DNA of 64,000 bases from Agaribacillus aureus (GCA_030442055.1 JAUJEB010000001.1:2666001-2730000); one strand, 5' to 3'. Positions 33,704 to 43,173 are shown, numbered from the stretch's first letter. The notes: generated by a model from the sequence alone, not told the origin. Numbers and translations: made by a program.

Positions 33704-35839
33704 TTATACGAAAAGGAGGTCAATGGTTCTCCTGTCAATATCTGTATTTTTCACAATGACCTTAACGTTATCGCCCAGTGTAATTGTTTTTTTATTTCTA
33801 ACCCCTACGATGCAAAAATTCCTTTCGTCATATTCATAGAAATCGTCCTCTATGTCGGCAATTTTTACCATCCCCTCACACTTGGTCTCAACAATTTCGA
33901 CGTATACGCCCCATTCTGTGACGCCTGAAACGATGCCGTCATACGTTTTATGCTCCGCATTCTGCATAAATTCCACCTGCTTATATTTGATGGACGCACG
34001 CTCCGCGTCGGCTGCTCTCTTCTCCATTTCAGAAGAATGCTCGCATTTTCTTTCATATTCCTCGCGATCTGCTGGTTTTCCCTTTAACAGATAATGTTGC
34101 AACAGGCGATGGACCATGACATCAGGATAGCGCCTGATAGGGGAAGTAAAATGAGCATAATGATCAAAAGCCAAACCAAAGTGGCCTTTCGCCTCGGTGG
34201 TATACTTGGCTTTAGCCATGGTTCTGATAGCCAGTGTTTGTAAAACATTTTGTTCGGGTTTCCCTTCAATTTCTCCCATAAGGAGATTAAGAGAATTGGA
34301 TACACCGGTTTCTTTTAGCTGCAATTGATGGCCAAATTTCCTGGCAAACACGCTGAATGTGGTCAATTTTTCAGGATCCGGGTTATCATGGGTCCTGTAA
34401 ACAAACGGGTATTTATCTCTGTCCTTATCCAGATGATAGATGAAATTAGCCACGCGTTTATTGGCCAGCAACATAAACTCTTCAATCATCTTATGGGCAT
34501 CTTTCCTGACTTTGGGAATGATGCCTACCGGCCGTCCCTGCTCATCCAGGTCAAATTTCACTTCTGCTGTTTCAAAATTTATCGCACCTTTTCCAAAACG
34601 ATCATTCCTAAGCTTTCCGGCAAGTTCATTCAGGGAATTCACTTCCTCGTTAAAATCACCTTTCCCGGTTTCTATCACTTCCTGTGCTTCCTCGTAGGTA
34701 AATCTTCTGTCCGAATGAATAATGGTTCTCCCAAACCATTCTTTGATTATTTGAGCATTTTCATTCAATTCGAAAATGGCCGAAAATGTCAGTTTGTCTT
34801 CATTCGGCCTTAAAGAGCACAGGCCGTTGGATAACCTTTCAGGTAACATGGGTATCGTTCGATCCACCAAATACACAGAAGTAGCTCTTTCAAACGCTTC
34901 TCTGTCAAGCATATCCTCCTGTTTTACATAGTGGGTCACGTCCGCTATATGTATGCCGACCTCATAATGCCCTCCCTTTAGCTTTTTAAAAGATAAAGCA
35001 TCATCAAAATCCTTGGCGTCGGCAGGGTCGATGGTGAAGGTGGGAATCTTGCGAAAGTCTTTTCTTTTCCTGATTTCAGTGGCAGATATTTTTTCGGAAA
35101 TCTTTTGTGCCGCCGATTCCACCTGGTCCGAAAAACCAAAAGGTAATCCAAACTCTGCCATAATCGAATGGATTTCCGCATTATTCTCCCCTGCTTTTCC
35201 TAGCACTTTGATGATCTTTCCTTCCGGATTCTTTTCCCAACCGGGCCACTCAGTAATTTCCACGATCACTTTGTCGTTGTGTCTGGCGCCGTTAACGGCG
35301 CCATTCTTAACGAAAATATCATAGTGCATTCTTTTATTGTCGGCAATAACAAAGGCATACCTGGTTGATATTTCAATTCTGCCTACAAAAGTATTTCTTT
35401 TTCTTGCCACAATACGCTCCACCCTTGCTCTGGGGTTTCTCCCAGGTTTGCTTAGCAAAACAAACTCAACGGTATCTCCGTCCAGGGCATATTGCAAATC
35501 ATCGATTTTCACCCTTGGATCCTGCGTAAATCCATCGCTGAGAATAAACGCTGTTCTTGGATTAACATAGTCAACCGTACCAATAAATGATAGTGGTTTA
35601 TGGTTGCTTTTAAACTTATTTCTAATGGCGCGGATCTCATTTTGCTCTTCCATTTTAAGCAGGAGCTCCAGCATTTTATCCTTGTGTTTTTTTCCTCTTA
35701 TTTGTAAAATCTTGGCTAATTGCCGTACCGAGTAAGTAGTTGAAACATTGCTGTTTAAAAGATCCAAAATTTGATCCTTCAAAATATTTTCATTCACTCC
35801 CTTACCCAACTTCTTTGTTTTAATCTTTCTTTTTGTCAT
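33704..35839 (-). CDS. rnr: Ribonuclease R
   Basis: A 711-aa processive 3'-5' exoribonuclease that degrades structured RNA. A winged-helix N-terminal segment (about 25-75), two cold-shock domains (about 80-250) and the RNB catalytic domain follow, with the signature IDPADAKDFDDAL (270-282) supplying the metal-binding aspartates, TSPIRRYPDVMVHRLL farther on, and a C-terminal S1 domain from about 625. All family landmarks are present, and the length is near typical. It starts 37 bp after the upstream exonuclease gene, so the transcript likely covers exonuclease, rnr and the TPR lipoprotein. Confidence 0.95.
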   Translation of the reverse strand: MTKRKIKTKKLGKGVNENILKDQILDLLNSNVSTTYSVRQLAKILQIRGKKHKDKMLELLLKMEEQNEIRAIRNKFKSNHKPLSFIGTVDYVNPRTAFILSDGFTQDPRVKIDDLQYALDGDTVEFVLLSKPGRNPRARVERIVARKRNTFVGRIEISTRYAFVIADNKRMHYDIFVKNGAVNGARHNDKVIVEITEWPGWEKNPEGKIIKVLGKAGENNAEIHSIMAEFGLPFGFSDQVESAAQKISEKISATEIRKRKDFRKIPTFTIDPADAKDFDDALSFKKLKGGHYEVGIHIADVTHYVKQEDMLDREAFERATSVYLVDRTIPMLPERLSNGLCSLRPNEDKLTFSAIFELNENAQIIKEWFGRTIIHSDRRFTYEEAQEVIETGKGDFNEEVNSLNELAGKLRNDRFGKGAINFETAEVKFDLDEQGRPVGIIPKVRKDAHKMIEEFMLLANKRVANFIYHLDKDRDKYPFVYRTHDNPDPEKLTTFSVFARKFGHQLQLKETGVSNSLNLLMGEIEGKPEQNVLQTLAIRTMAKAKYTTEAKGHFGLAFDHYAHFTSPIRRYPDVMVHRLLQHYLLKGKPADREEYERKCEHSSEMEKRAADAERASIKYKQVEFMQNAEHKTYDGIVSGVTEWGVYVEIVETKCEGMVKIADIEDDFYEYDERNFCIVGVRNKKTITLGDNVKVIVKNTDIDRRTIDLLFV

Positions 35840-35876
35840 TAGTTATTGTTAAGAAACCTGCTATTGCCACCGGGTG

Positions 35877-36602
35877 TCATACCATGACTATATCGTCATT
35901 TGACAGTAATGGCATGTGCTGCAAGGCTAAATAAACCTGCGCAGTGACCACCACGTCCTTTTTGCAATAAGCAGCTATTCTATTTAAATTTTTATCTCTA
36001 TAATAAACTGTGTTGACGTCGCTTCCGGTGATATCGTCTTTACTCGACTCAACCCCCAGAATATTCGCCAGCAAGTCCAACGAGGTATATTGCTTACGAT
36101 CTCCGAATTTCCACATATCCATGGTATCAAGATGCTTTACCTCCCATGGTTTTTTACCCCTCAGCGACAGCGCTTCAGGAATGGTAATACGGTTGACAGT
36201 CATTCTTCTGCACAAATATGGAAAATCAAATTCTTTTCCATTGTGTGCACAAAATATTAACTTTTCCTGATCAAATTTACGTCTCAACAGATCAGTAAAT
36301 TCCCGCAAAATTAACAACTCATCGTCATTAGTGATTGCTTTAACACGAAAAGTTAAGTTTTCCTCCCCGTCAAACTTAAAGTAACCCAGGCCAATGGAGA
36401 CAATTTTACCGAACTCCGCATAAATACCGGCCCTTTGTTCGTATATCTCTCTCACATTGAGTCCTGACTCATTCTTGAAATTGGCAGCTTTCTTTTGCCA
36501 GAATAACTGACTTGAATGGTCCAATTGTAAATAGTCTTCGCACTGTGCCACTGTTTCTATATCAATAAAAAGCAGTTGGCTTAAATTGTCTTTCTCATAC
36601 AT
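35877..36602 (-). CDS. PolB-exo-like 3'-5' exonuclease
   Basis: A 241-aa DEDD-type exonuclease resembling the isolated exonuclease domain of family B DNA polymerases. ExoI is FIDIETV (12-18) with Asp14 and Glu16, ExoII FCAHNGKEFDFPYLC (about 116-130), and ExoIII AYCKKDVVVTAQVYL near the C-terminus. No polymerase domain follows. Such stand-alone proteins are common in Bacteroidota. It is co-directional with rnr, making an RNA- or DNA-turnover group, though its substrate is unproven. Confidence 0.85.
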   Translation of the reverse strand: MYEKDNLSQLLFIDIETVAQCEDYLQLDHSSQLFWQKKAANFKNESGLNVREIYEQRAGIYAEFGKIVSIGLGYFKFDGEENLTFRVKAITNDDELLILREFTDLLRRKFDQEKLIFCAHNGKEFDFPYLCRRMTVNRITIPEALSLRGKKPWEVKHLDTMDMWKFGDRKQYTSLDLLANILGVESSKDDITGSDVNTVYYRDKNLNRIAAYCKKDVVVTAQVYLALQHMPLLSNDDIVMV

Positions 36603-36652
36603 AAATATAAAGTTTAAAAAATCGTAGCCGGGAAAAAATTGAGATGTCCCTT

Positions 36653-37087
36653 CTAAGAATGGAGCACCCCGTCCAGGCCTATTTCCGATATTGGTATTAA
36701 ATTCTTTTCCATAACACTCCCCGGCACGAATACGAACTTTTTATCGTAGATATCTTTGCCGATATAGTAACTCACCCAAAATTCATTAAAGAGCTTAAAC
36801 AGGGCAGGATCGATGGGTTCAATAACCGCATAGCTACCTGCCTTTAGCTTTTCGATCATATGCCGCAGCACTGAGGTTTTCTGCTGCTCGCCATCCTTGA
36901 CGTCTTTATTGCTGTAGCCTTTTGAGGTGATGAGCAGGTTGTCGAGGTCCACCTGGTTGTTGTTGATGATATAAACATGCCATTGAGCTTCTTGGTCTTC
37001 ACCGTTCTTTCTGGCGATTGCCAGCTTCACGCCCGTCACCGGCAAATGTGGTATATCTTTTTTCATGTGTTTATAATTTACTTTCAT
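36653..37087 (-). CDS. Conserved hypothetical protein
   Basis: A 144-aa protein I do not recognise by name. Features: no signal peptide or membrane segment; a mix of beta strands such as AQWHVYIINN, a loop rich in Lys/Asp/Gly (KGYSNKDVKDGEQQK), and a C-terminal strand KKFVFVPGSVMEK. MKKDIPHLPVTGV at the second Met (37066) may be the real N-terminus. It sits 50 bp upstream of the exonuclease gene. Homologues seem to be phylum-restricted, which I cannot check. Confidence 0.6.
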   Translation of the reverse strand: MKVNYKHMKKDIPHLPVTGVKLAIARKNGEDQEAQWHVYIINNNQVDLDNLLITSKGYSNKDVKDGEQQKTSVLRHMIEKLKAGSYAVIEPIDPALFKLFNEFWVSYYIGKDIYDKKFVFVPGSVMEKNLIPISEIGLDGVLHS

Positions 37088-37264
37088 TGGTCACATGGAA
37101 CCTCACATATTATAATTATTCCTTTGTGTGTCGACTAAGCCATGTTCGGTTTCATCTGTTTACAATTCGTTTTTAAGGTCCAATGGAACCTTGGATGATT
37201 AAAACAATCATGGCATTGCGTGCTTGATAATTATTTTAATCATGTCGGTTTTATAGCTTTTAAA

Positions 37265-38002
37265 TCAAACCATCTTTACGTTTTCGGTGATTAATTCCAT
37301 ATCAAATAATTTTGCCAGGTGCCTAAGCAGTGTTTTTTTAACAACCGCCATATCCGGCTCATAGCCAAGCTCACGCGCCAGAGAGGTGACATCTTTATCA
37401 GCTATACCGCATGGAACGATATGATTGAAATAGTCAAGGTTCGTATTCACATTAAAGGCAAATCCATGCATGGTCACCCATCTGCTAGATCTGACACCTA
37501 ACGCACATATTTTTCTGGCTGACTTTCGGTTGTCAAAATCAATCCAAACTCCTGTTAGCCCATCAATTCTACCTGCCTTTACCTCAAACTCCGCCAGGGT
37601 GTTGATTACCGCCTCTTCCAATAATCTCAGATACTTGTGAATGTCGGTAAAAAAATTATCCAGGTCCAGAATAGGGTAACCTACAATCTGGCCAGGACCG
37701 TGGTAGGTAATGTCGCCACCGCGGTTGATCCTGTAAAACCTGGCGTTGGCACCTTCCAGCGCTTTTTCCTGTAATAGCAAGTTATTTGCATCACCGCTTT
37801 TACCTAAAGTGTAGACATGGGGATGTTCGCAAAACAACAAGTAATTGGGCGTTGGTTGCTGGAGATCTTCAGCAACCTTCCTGTTAGATATTTTAACCGC
37901 TACCACATTCCGGAATAATTCTTCCTGGTAATCCCAGCCCTTTTGATAATCAACCAGGCCCAGATCCCGAAACGTTACCTTCCTGTTAAGTATTAAGTTC
38001 AT
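37265..38002 (-). CDS. lipB: Octanoyl-[acyl-carrier-protein]:protein N-octanoyltransferase (lipoyl(octanoyl) transferase)
   Basis: Moves octanoyl from ACP to the lipoyl domains of E2 and GcvH subunits, the first step of endogenous lipoate assembly. The signature GGDITYHGPGQIVGYPILDL (about 94-113) and the active-site pair are present: Lys in RKICALGVRSSRW (about 153-165) and Cys in HIVPCGIADKDVTSL (about 188-202). At 245 aa it is full length. The start codon overlaps the end of manA by 4 bp, so the two are coupled although metabolically unrelated. No lipA is in the window. Confidence 0.94.
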   Translation of the reverse strand: MNLILNRKVTFRDLGLVDYQKGWDYQEELFRNVVAVKISNRKVAEDLQQPTPNYLLFCEHPHVYTLGKSGDANNLLLQEKALEGANARFYRINRGGDITYHGPGQIVGYPILDLDNFFTDIHKYLRLLEEAVINTLAEFEVKAGRIDGLTGVWIDFDNRKSARKICALGVRSSRWVTMHGFAFNVNTNLDYFNHIVPCGIADKDVTSLARELGYEPDMAVVKKTLLRHLAKLFDMELITENVKMV

Positions 38003-38982
38003 TGGTCAATATAAGACTCCAGCATTTTGCACCTTTCTTCGGGGATCAATTTAACCTCTTTCAAATTAGCTGGCAACAAAATAGCATCTCCTTTCTTCAC
38101 ACGCATTTTTCCATCGAGATAGTCCAGAACAAATGTTCCTTCAAAGCAAATATAGATAATAAATGAATCAAGATGGTTATATTTTCTTTCTATCACCTGG
38201 TCTATGTCCAATTTGTTTGTTGTAAAATAATCACAAGTGACCAGTTCAACCGGTTTATTAATCTCCTCGTTATATGACTCTTTATAGTTGTCATAAAAGC
38301 CATAATCCATGGCATCCAGCGCTTCGGTCACATGTAACTCGCGCTGCTGTCCCGCGGCGTCAATCCGGTCAAAGTCATATATACGATAGGTAACGTCAGA
38401 AGTTTGTTGGATCTCAGCAAGCAACAGTCCTTTGCCTATCGTATGAACCCTTCCGGCCGGTATAAAAAACACATCGCCAGCTTTTACCTGTTCCCTGTTC
38501 AGAATGTCCATCAGCCGCCCCTCATCAAATTTTTCCATGAAGGACTGCTTATTGGTTTCCTGATTAAACCCTGAGATCAATGAGGCTCCCTCATCGGCCT
38601 GGAAAACATACCACATTTCCGTTTTTCCAAAGGAGTCATGACGTGTCCCGGCCAGGGCATCATCGGGATGCACCTGAATGGATAAGTCGTCGTTGGCATC
38701 AATAAATTTAATCAGCAAGGGGAATTCGCTTCCATATCGTTGGTAGATTTTATCACCCAGCAATGTCCCTTTGTAACTATCTATCAGTTCTACCAAAGAC
38801 CTGCCCGCCAATGGCCCGTCAGCCACGATGGAAATATTTCCTTCCACGCCCGATATCTCCCACGTTTCACCGCAGTTAGGCAAATCGCCGTAATCCTTCC
38901 CCAATACCGTCTTGATTTTGTTTCCTCCCCAAATCTTGTCCTTGTATATTGGGTTGAATTTTAAAGGATATAATGTCGTCAT
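37999..38982 (-). CDS. manA: Type I mannose-6-phosphate isomerase
   Basis: Zinc-dependent interconversion of mannose 6-phosphate and fructose 6-phosphate. Zinc-ligand motifs are QVHPDD (103-108), GKTEMWYV (119-126), the His at 180 in FIPAGRVHTIG and the QQTSDVTYR block (192-200). The 327-aa length matches the short Bacteroidota/Bacillus form lacking the long C-terminal domain. It supplies GDP-mannose/fucose for surface glycans or funnels mannose into glycolysis, and is co-transcribed with lipB. The promoter must lie in the 71-bp gap to the divergent TRAP binding-protein gene. Confidence 0.93.
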   Translation of the reverse strand: MTTLYPLKFNPIYKDKIWGGNKIKTVLGKDYGDLPNCGETWEISGVEGNISIVADGPLAGRSLVELIDSYKGTLLGDKIYQRYGSEFPLLIKFIDANDDLSIQVHPDDALAGTRHDSFGKTEMWYVFQADEGASLISGFNQETNKQSFMEKFDEGRLMDILNREQVKAGDVFFIPAGRVHTIGKGLLLAEIQQTSDVTYRIYDFDRIDAAGQQRELHVTEALDAMDYGFYDNYKESYNEEINKPVELVTCDYFTTNKLDIDQVIERKYNHLDSFIIYICFEGTFVLDYLDGKMRVKKGDAILLPANLKEVKLIPEERCKMLESYIDQ

Positions 38983-39028
38983 AAAAATATATTTTTCACT
39001 GGTAGATAATCTTCTTAAATTCGGAATT

Positions 39029-39036
39029 CAAAATTA
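39029..39036 (-). promoter_or_regulatory. Possible -7 element for manA-lipB
   Basis: The minus strand reads TAATTTTG, matching TAnnTTTG, 46 bp before the manA start. The corresponding -33 TTTG is absent at normal spacing. Confidence 0.35.
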
Positions 39037-39053
39037 TAAATTTATTTTTCTTA

Positions 39054-40178
39054 ATGAAAGGATTAAAAAGGCGAAGGTTTTTAAGAAAAAGTACTACGGC
39101 GCTGCTAGGCGCTACAGGCATCGCCGCTGCCTGTCGACCTGAAAAACAGAAGGATCCCTTAACTACTCCCAACATTAATTTTAACAATACTTACCAATGG
39201 AAAATGGTCACCACCTGGCCGCCCAACTTTCCCGTCATTGGCGAGGGGTGCAATTTACTGGCAAAATGGATTGAAGAAATGTCCGGCGGGCGGTTGAAAA
39301 TCACCGTATACGGCGGCGGGGAATTGGTACCTCCACTGGAAAGTTTTGAAGCCGTCAGCAGCGGGGCTGTGGAAATGGGGCATGGTGCAGCCTATTATTG
39401 GGCGGGGAAAGCCGCGGCAGCTCAGTTTTTTGCGGCAGTGCCATTTGGTATGAATTATCAGCAAATGAATTCTTGGATTATTTCAGGCGGCGGGGACCGG
39501 CTATGGGAGGAACTGTATGCTCCTTTTAACCTCACCCCAATGGTATGTGGCAATACCGGCGTGCAAATGGGTGGCTGGTTTAACAAGGAAATCAACAGTA
39601 TCGGCGATCTTGGCGGGTTGAAAATGCGAATTCCCGGCCTAGGCGGAAAAGTGCTAAACAAAGCAGGAGGTACCGCTATCACCGTAGCCGGTGGTGAAAT
39701 TTATACCAACCTGGAAAGAGGTGTTATAGACGCCACAGAATGGATCGGGCCGTATCACGACTATCTGATGGGTTTTTACCGGGTGGCAAAATACTATTAT
39801 TATCCCGGCTGGCATGAACCGGGACCTGTATTGGAGCTAATTGTTAACAAGGAAAAATTCGCCACGCTTCCCTCCGATTTACAGGCTATCGTAAGATCCG
39901 CAGCCATGCGTTCTACTGTGTGGATGGTGTCGGCCTTTGACGCAAAAAACAATGCCTACCTGCAAAAACTGATCGGCGAGGAAAATGTGCAATTGAAAGC
40001 ATTTCCCGAAGAGGTATTGCAGGCATTGCGAAACTTCACCGAAGAAACTATCGCCGAACTAATCGAAGAAGACGCTCAAAGCAAAAAAGTATACGAGCAT
40101 TATCACCAATTCCGAAAGGGTATTAATAACTGGTCAAAAATCAGCGAAAGAACATTTTACAACCAGGTACTTACCTGA
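39054..40178 (+). CDS. TRAP transporter solute-binding protein, TakP-like
   Basis: A 374-aa periplasmic binding protein of the DctP family. The N-terminus combines a twin-arginine-type motif, RRRFLRKS (6-13), with a lipobox-like TGIAAAC (Cys27), so it may be a Tat-exported lipoprotein. The block GGGELVPPLESFEAVSSGAV with AAYYWAGKAAA is typical of TakP-type receptors for 2-oxoacids or lactate, and the residues GGKVLNKAGGTAITVAGGEI form the ligand-closing hinge. The cognate membrane subunits (dctQ and dctM genes) lie at 41173-43027 on the opposite strand. The ligand is probably a monocarboxylate, by family resemblance. Confidence 0.87.
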   Translation: MKGLKRRRFLRKSTTALLGATGIAAACRPEKQKDPLTTPNINFNNTYQWKMVTTWPPNFPVIGEGCNLLAKWIEEMSGGRLKITVYGGGELVPPLESFEAVSSGAVEMGHGAAYYWAGKAAAAQFFAAVPFGMNYQQMNSWIISGGGDRLWEELYAPFNLTPMVCGNTGVQMGGWFNKEINSIGDLGGLKMRIPGLGGKVLNKAGGTAITVAGGEIYTNLERGVIDATEWIGPYHDYLMGFYRVAKYYYYPGWHEPGPVLELIVNKEKFATLPSDLQAIVRSAAMRSTVWMVSAFDAKNNAYLQKLIGEENVQLKAFPEEVLQALRNFTEETIAELIEEDAQSKKVYEHYHQFRKGINNWSKISERTFYNQVLT

Positions 40179-40493
40179 TTACTTTTTACCTGTTAAAGCA
40201 ACATCACCTCTTGTTTGATGGCTATTATGGCCCATAATTACTTGTGCGGATTTTAAAAACAAAGGGGAGAAAACCACCATATGATGTTGAGAAATAGGGT
40301 TATTTGCTAAGGTTTTTCTCCTTTGGGTATAATTTTTTTGAAAATTTATAAGTATATGATTATCAGTTGCTTAATTGATATTCTATAATAGAATCAAGCA
40401 TTTTTTTTACCCTGAGGCAACCGGTTCTTAAAATCAGGCATTTTAATTGTTATAAGTAGCCTGGAGTTTAATTACAATTAAATCAAAGAGATT
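40179..40493. other. Intergenic region after TRAP binding protein
   Basis: 315 bp holding the probable terminator at 40261-40339 and the upstream region of the OmpH/Skp gene. No other gene seen. Confidence 0.6.
40261..40339 (+). terminator. Probable terminator of TRAP binding-protein gene
   Basis: AAAGGGGAGAAAACC (40261-40275) pairs with GGTTTTTCTCCTTT (40311-40324) with one bulge and a 35-base loop; a run of seven T follows at 40333-40339. The loop is long but the pairing is clear. Confidence 0.55.
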
Positions 40494-41036
40494 ATGAAAA
40501 ATAGGATATTGTATGCTTTCATAGCTGTTTTGTTTATTGGTGTTAACGCCGGCGCCCAAACCGGAGCGCCAAAAATTGGTTTCACCAGTACAGAATACAT
40601 CTTAAGCCTGCTACCAGCTGCCAAAGAAATCCAAAAGGAATTGTCTGATTATAATGATCAGCTGAGTGCACAAATGAAAGCAAAGGAAAAGACTTTTCAG
40701 GAAAAATTTGCTGCTTATCAGCAAACTGCCAATACAATGACGGAATTGATAAAAAAAGATAAGGAAAGGGAGCTGCAATCGCTGGAAGCCTCGTTGCGAC
40801 AATTTCAGCAGGATGCGCAGACATCCTTTGCCGATAAACAACAAAAATTGCTGGAGCCGTTGTTAGAAGAAATTAGGGTAGCTATTCAAAAAGTTGCCGA
40901 AGAAAACAATTTCACACACATACTTAACTCGAGTACGGGTGGGTTGGATGTGCTGTTATACGCTAAAGAAGAGTATGACGTCTCCAATTTAGTACTTGCG
41001 AAACTGGGTGTTCAACCACCCTCCACCAATAATTAA
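40494..41036 (+). CDS. OmpH/Skp-family periplasmic chaperone
   Basis: A 180-aa exported protein of the OmpH/Skp fold. The signal peptide MKNRILYAFIAVLFIGVNAG is cleaved near AGAQ. The short beta-strand IGFTSTEYILSLLP is followed by long helices (about 45-140) of coiled-coil type (KEKTFQEKFAAYQ, ELQSLEASLRQFQQDAQ) forming the tentacles, and it ends with a strand ILNSSTGGLDVLLYA. Skp escorts outer-membrane proteins through the periplasm. It separates the TRAP binding-protein gene from its membrane subunit genes; it is probably not part of that system. Terminator close downstream. Confidence 0.85.
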   Translation: MKNRILYAFIAVLFIGVNAGAQTGAPKIGFTSTEYILSLLPAAKEIQKELSDYNDQLSAQMKAKEKTFQEKFAAYQQTANTMTELIKKDKERELQSLEASLRQFQQDAQTSFADKQQKLLEPLLEEIRVAIQKVAEENNFTHILNSSTGGLDVLLYAKEEYDVSNLVLAKLGVQPPSTNN

Positions 41037-41065
41037 TTAACACCTGAATTTTTGATCATTTTTCT

Positions 41066-41088
41066 AAACCCGCAGCAGCGGGTTTTTT
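41066..41088 (+). terminator. Intrinsic terminator of the OmpH/Skp gene
   Basis: AAACCCGC (41066-41073) with GCGGGTTT (41078-41085), tetraloop AGCA, then TTT. Compact and convincing. Confidence 0.88.
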
Positions 41089-41172
41089 ATTTACCTTGGA
41101 AAAGTTAACCTAACCGGTAAATCAGAAGAATGCATTATATCAATACAAACTCCTGCAGAAAACCATCGCAGC

Positions 41173-42492
41173 TCAATCCTCCAAAACCTCGGGCAACCAG
41201 CTTACAATTTCAGGAAATACGATGATCAGCCCCAGGAAAAGCAACTGAATAATAATGAATGGCACGATACCGCGATATAATTGACCGGTTTTTACCTCCG
41301 GCGGGGCTACCCCTTTAAGGTAAAAAAGAGAAAAACCAAAAGGCGGGGTCAAAAACGAGGTCTGAAGGTTTACTGCCAGCAATATACCTATCCACACCAA
41401 ATCAACTCCCAGCGCCGAGAAGATTGGCGCCACTACCGGGACAATGATAAAAATGATTTCAATGAAGTCTATAAAGAAACCCGCCACAAATACAGCCAAC
41501 ATGACCATGGTTATGAATGCGTTGGGACTTAAGTCGGCCTGGGCAATGGTCTCCGCTAAAAACCGGTCTCCGCCAAGGCCTCTGAACACCAGCGAAAATG
41601 CCGTGGCCCCAACAAAAATTATAAACACCATGGTGGTCAGATGCGTGGTTTCCCGCATTACCTCCTTTAAGTTTTTATAACTAAACTTCCCCTGAATAAC
41701 CGTCAAAAGCGTGGCGCCCATCGCCCCAACCGCGGCTGCTTCTGTCGGGGAAGCAATCCCCGCAAATATAGATCCTAATACCGCTAATATGAGCACAAAA
41801 GGTAGAATGAAGGCACCCAGGATTCTTTTCAGCATACCCTTTTCGCGAAATTTACTGATTTCTTCGCCGGAAAGCGGGGGAGCGCTCGCAGGGTTAAGCG
41901 TGGATTTAACAATGATATATAACAGATAGAGACTTACCAGGATTATCCCGGGGATTAATGCCGCAGTGAACAGCTCTCCCACTGATACATTAAGCACACT
42001 TCCCAACAATACCAATACCACCGATGGCGGTATGATCTGTCCCAGTGTCCCTGAAGAAGCAATGGTTCCGGTAGCCAATTCTACACTGTACCCCCTTTTT
42101 AACATGGTAGGCAGGCTGATTAGCCCCATGGTAATCACGGTGGCGCCTACGATACCTGTAGACGCAGCCAGCATGGCACCAACAATTACGACAGAAATAG
42201 CCAGTCCCCCCTTGAGTCTGCCAAGAAGCAACGACATGGTATCCAGCAAACTCTCGGCCAGTCCGGATTTTTCCAGCATCATCCCCATATAGATAAATAA
42301 AGGCACCGCCACTAACACAAAATTAGACATGGTGCCATAGATTCGCAGCGATAGGAGATAAAAAAAATCCGGGCCGAATACCACCAGACCAAACAACACC
42401 GATATGCCTCCCAATGTAAAGGCTATGGGGAAACCAACAAGAATTAAAATGAAAATTAATGCAAACAATATGATTGCCAGTGTCTCTGCCAA
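41173..42492 (-). CDS. dctM: TRAP transporter large membrane subunit
   Basis: A 439-aa polytopic protein with about twelve helices, the transport channel of a tripartite ATP-independent periplasmic transporter. Family stretches include FIYMGMMLEKSGLAESLLDT (about 66-85), GIVGATVITMGLISLPTML, a GTIASSGTLGQIIPPSVVLV hairpin and AGIASPTEAAAVGAMGA. It starts 4 bp after dctQ, in the normal Q-M order on the minus strand. The matching binding protein is encoded 1 kb away in the opposite direction. Sodium-driven uptake of organic acids is expected. Confidence 0.92.
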   Translation of the reverse strand: MAETLAIILFALIFILILVGFPIAFTLGGISVLFGLVVFGPDFFYLLSLRIYGTMSNFVLVAVPLFIYMGMMLEKSGLAESLLDTMSLLLGRLKGGLAISVVIVGAMLAASTGIVGATVITMGLISLPTMLKRGYSVELATGTIASSGTLGQIIPPSVVLVLLGSVLNVSVGELFTAALIPGIILVSLYLLYIIVKSTLNPASAPPLSGEEISKFREKGMLKRILGAFILPFVLILAVLGSIFAGIASPTEAAAVGAMGATLLTVIQGKFSYKNLKEVMRETTHLTTMVFIIFVGATAFSLVFRGLGGDRFLAETIAQADLSPNAFITMVMLAVFVAGFFIDFIEIIFIIVPVVAPIFSALGVDLVWIGILLAVNLQTSFLTPPFGFSLFYLKGVAPPEVKTGQLYRGIVPFIIIQLLFLGLIIVFPEIVSWLPEVLED

Positions 42493-42496
42493 TTGA

Positions 42497-43027
42497 CTAG
42501 GGTTTGATATTATTTGATGGATTGAAAATGGTGATGATACACTTAAAAACCAGGGATAGCCCTTGCATCAACAGTAAAAAAAATCCTATGGTAATCGTAG
42601 ATTTAATAATAAATCTGGCTGGAAGCCCGCCGGGGTCGGGTGAAGACTCCCGGAAGTAAAAAGAGTTTTCAACAAATTTATAGGAGGAATTAATCACCAC
42701 AATGCAAAACGGAAATAAAAAAAGTAAAGTACCGATCAAATTTACCCAGGCCTGCTGCTTTTCATTAAGCCGCGCGTAAAATACATCTACCCTGACGTGT
42801 TTATCGTGTTTTAGCGTATAAGCCGCTCCCAACAAAAAAATAGCAGCAAAAATATGCCACTCCAATTCAAAGACCCCGGCGCTGCTGGTATTGAAAAAAT
42901 AACGCATGACCACGTCTCCAAAGATAATCAAAACCAACAAACTCGTGAGCCATGCAATCTTACGGCCTATCCATTCATTAACCTGGTCAATGAACCTGGC
43001 AACCCGGTTTAAAACAGTAAAAATCAA
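42497..43027 (-). CDS. dctQ: TRAP transporter small membrane subunit
   Basis: A 176-aa subunit with four helices. AWLTSLLVLIIFGDVVMRYFF (about 25-45) and FELEWHIFAAIFLLGAAYTL (about 54-73) carry the conserved Trp/Arg features of the DctQ family, and a KHDKHVRVDVFY motif (74-85) is the cytoplasmic loop typical of the group. Pairs with DctM to form the membrane complex. The promoter must lie in the 146 bp toward rlmN. Confidence 0.9.
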   Translation of the reverse strand: MIFTVLNRVARFIDQVNEWIGRKIAWLTSLLVLIIFGDVVMRYFFNTSSAGVFELEWHIFAAIFLLGAAYTLKHDKHVRVDVFYARLNEKQQAWVNLIGTLLFLFPFCIVVINSSYKFVENSFYFRESSPDPGGLPARFIIKSTITIGFFLLLMQGLSLVFKCIITIFNPSNNIKP

Positions 43028-43161
43028 CGCCTAATGTATGTTTACGTTTCAGGGCGAAAAGATAACCAATTGCGCCCACATAACAAATCTTATCCTTAAA
43101 AAGACGCCATTACACGATAGCGACCAACTTATTGCTCCCTGAAATGTTGCACTTTTATTGC

Positions 43162-43169
43162 TAACTTTG
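43162..43169 (+). promoter_or_regulatory. -7 element directly before rlmN
   Basis: TAACTTTG matches TAnnTTTG and ends 4 bp before the rlmN ATG, implying a leaderless or near-leaderless transcript if used. Confidence 0.35.
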
Positions 43170-43173
43170 CGCC

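Noticed and set aside
37195-37243. ATGATTAAAA / TTTTAATCAT inverted repeat after lipB
   Set aside because: AT-only stem with a 29-base loop and no T-tract in the lipB direction; too weak to call a terminator.
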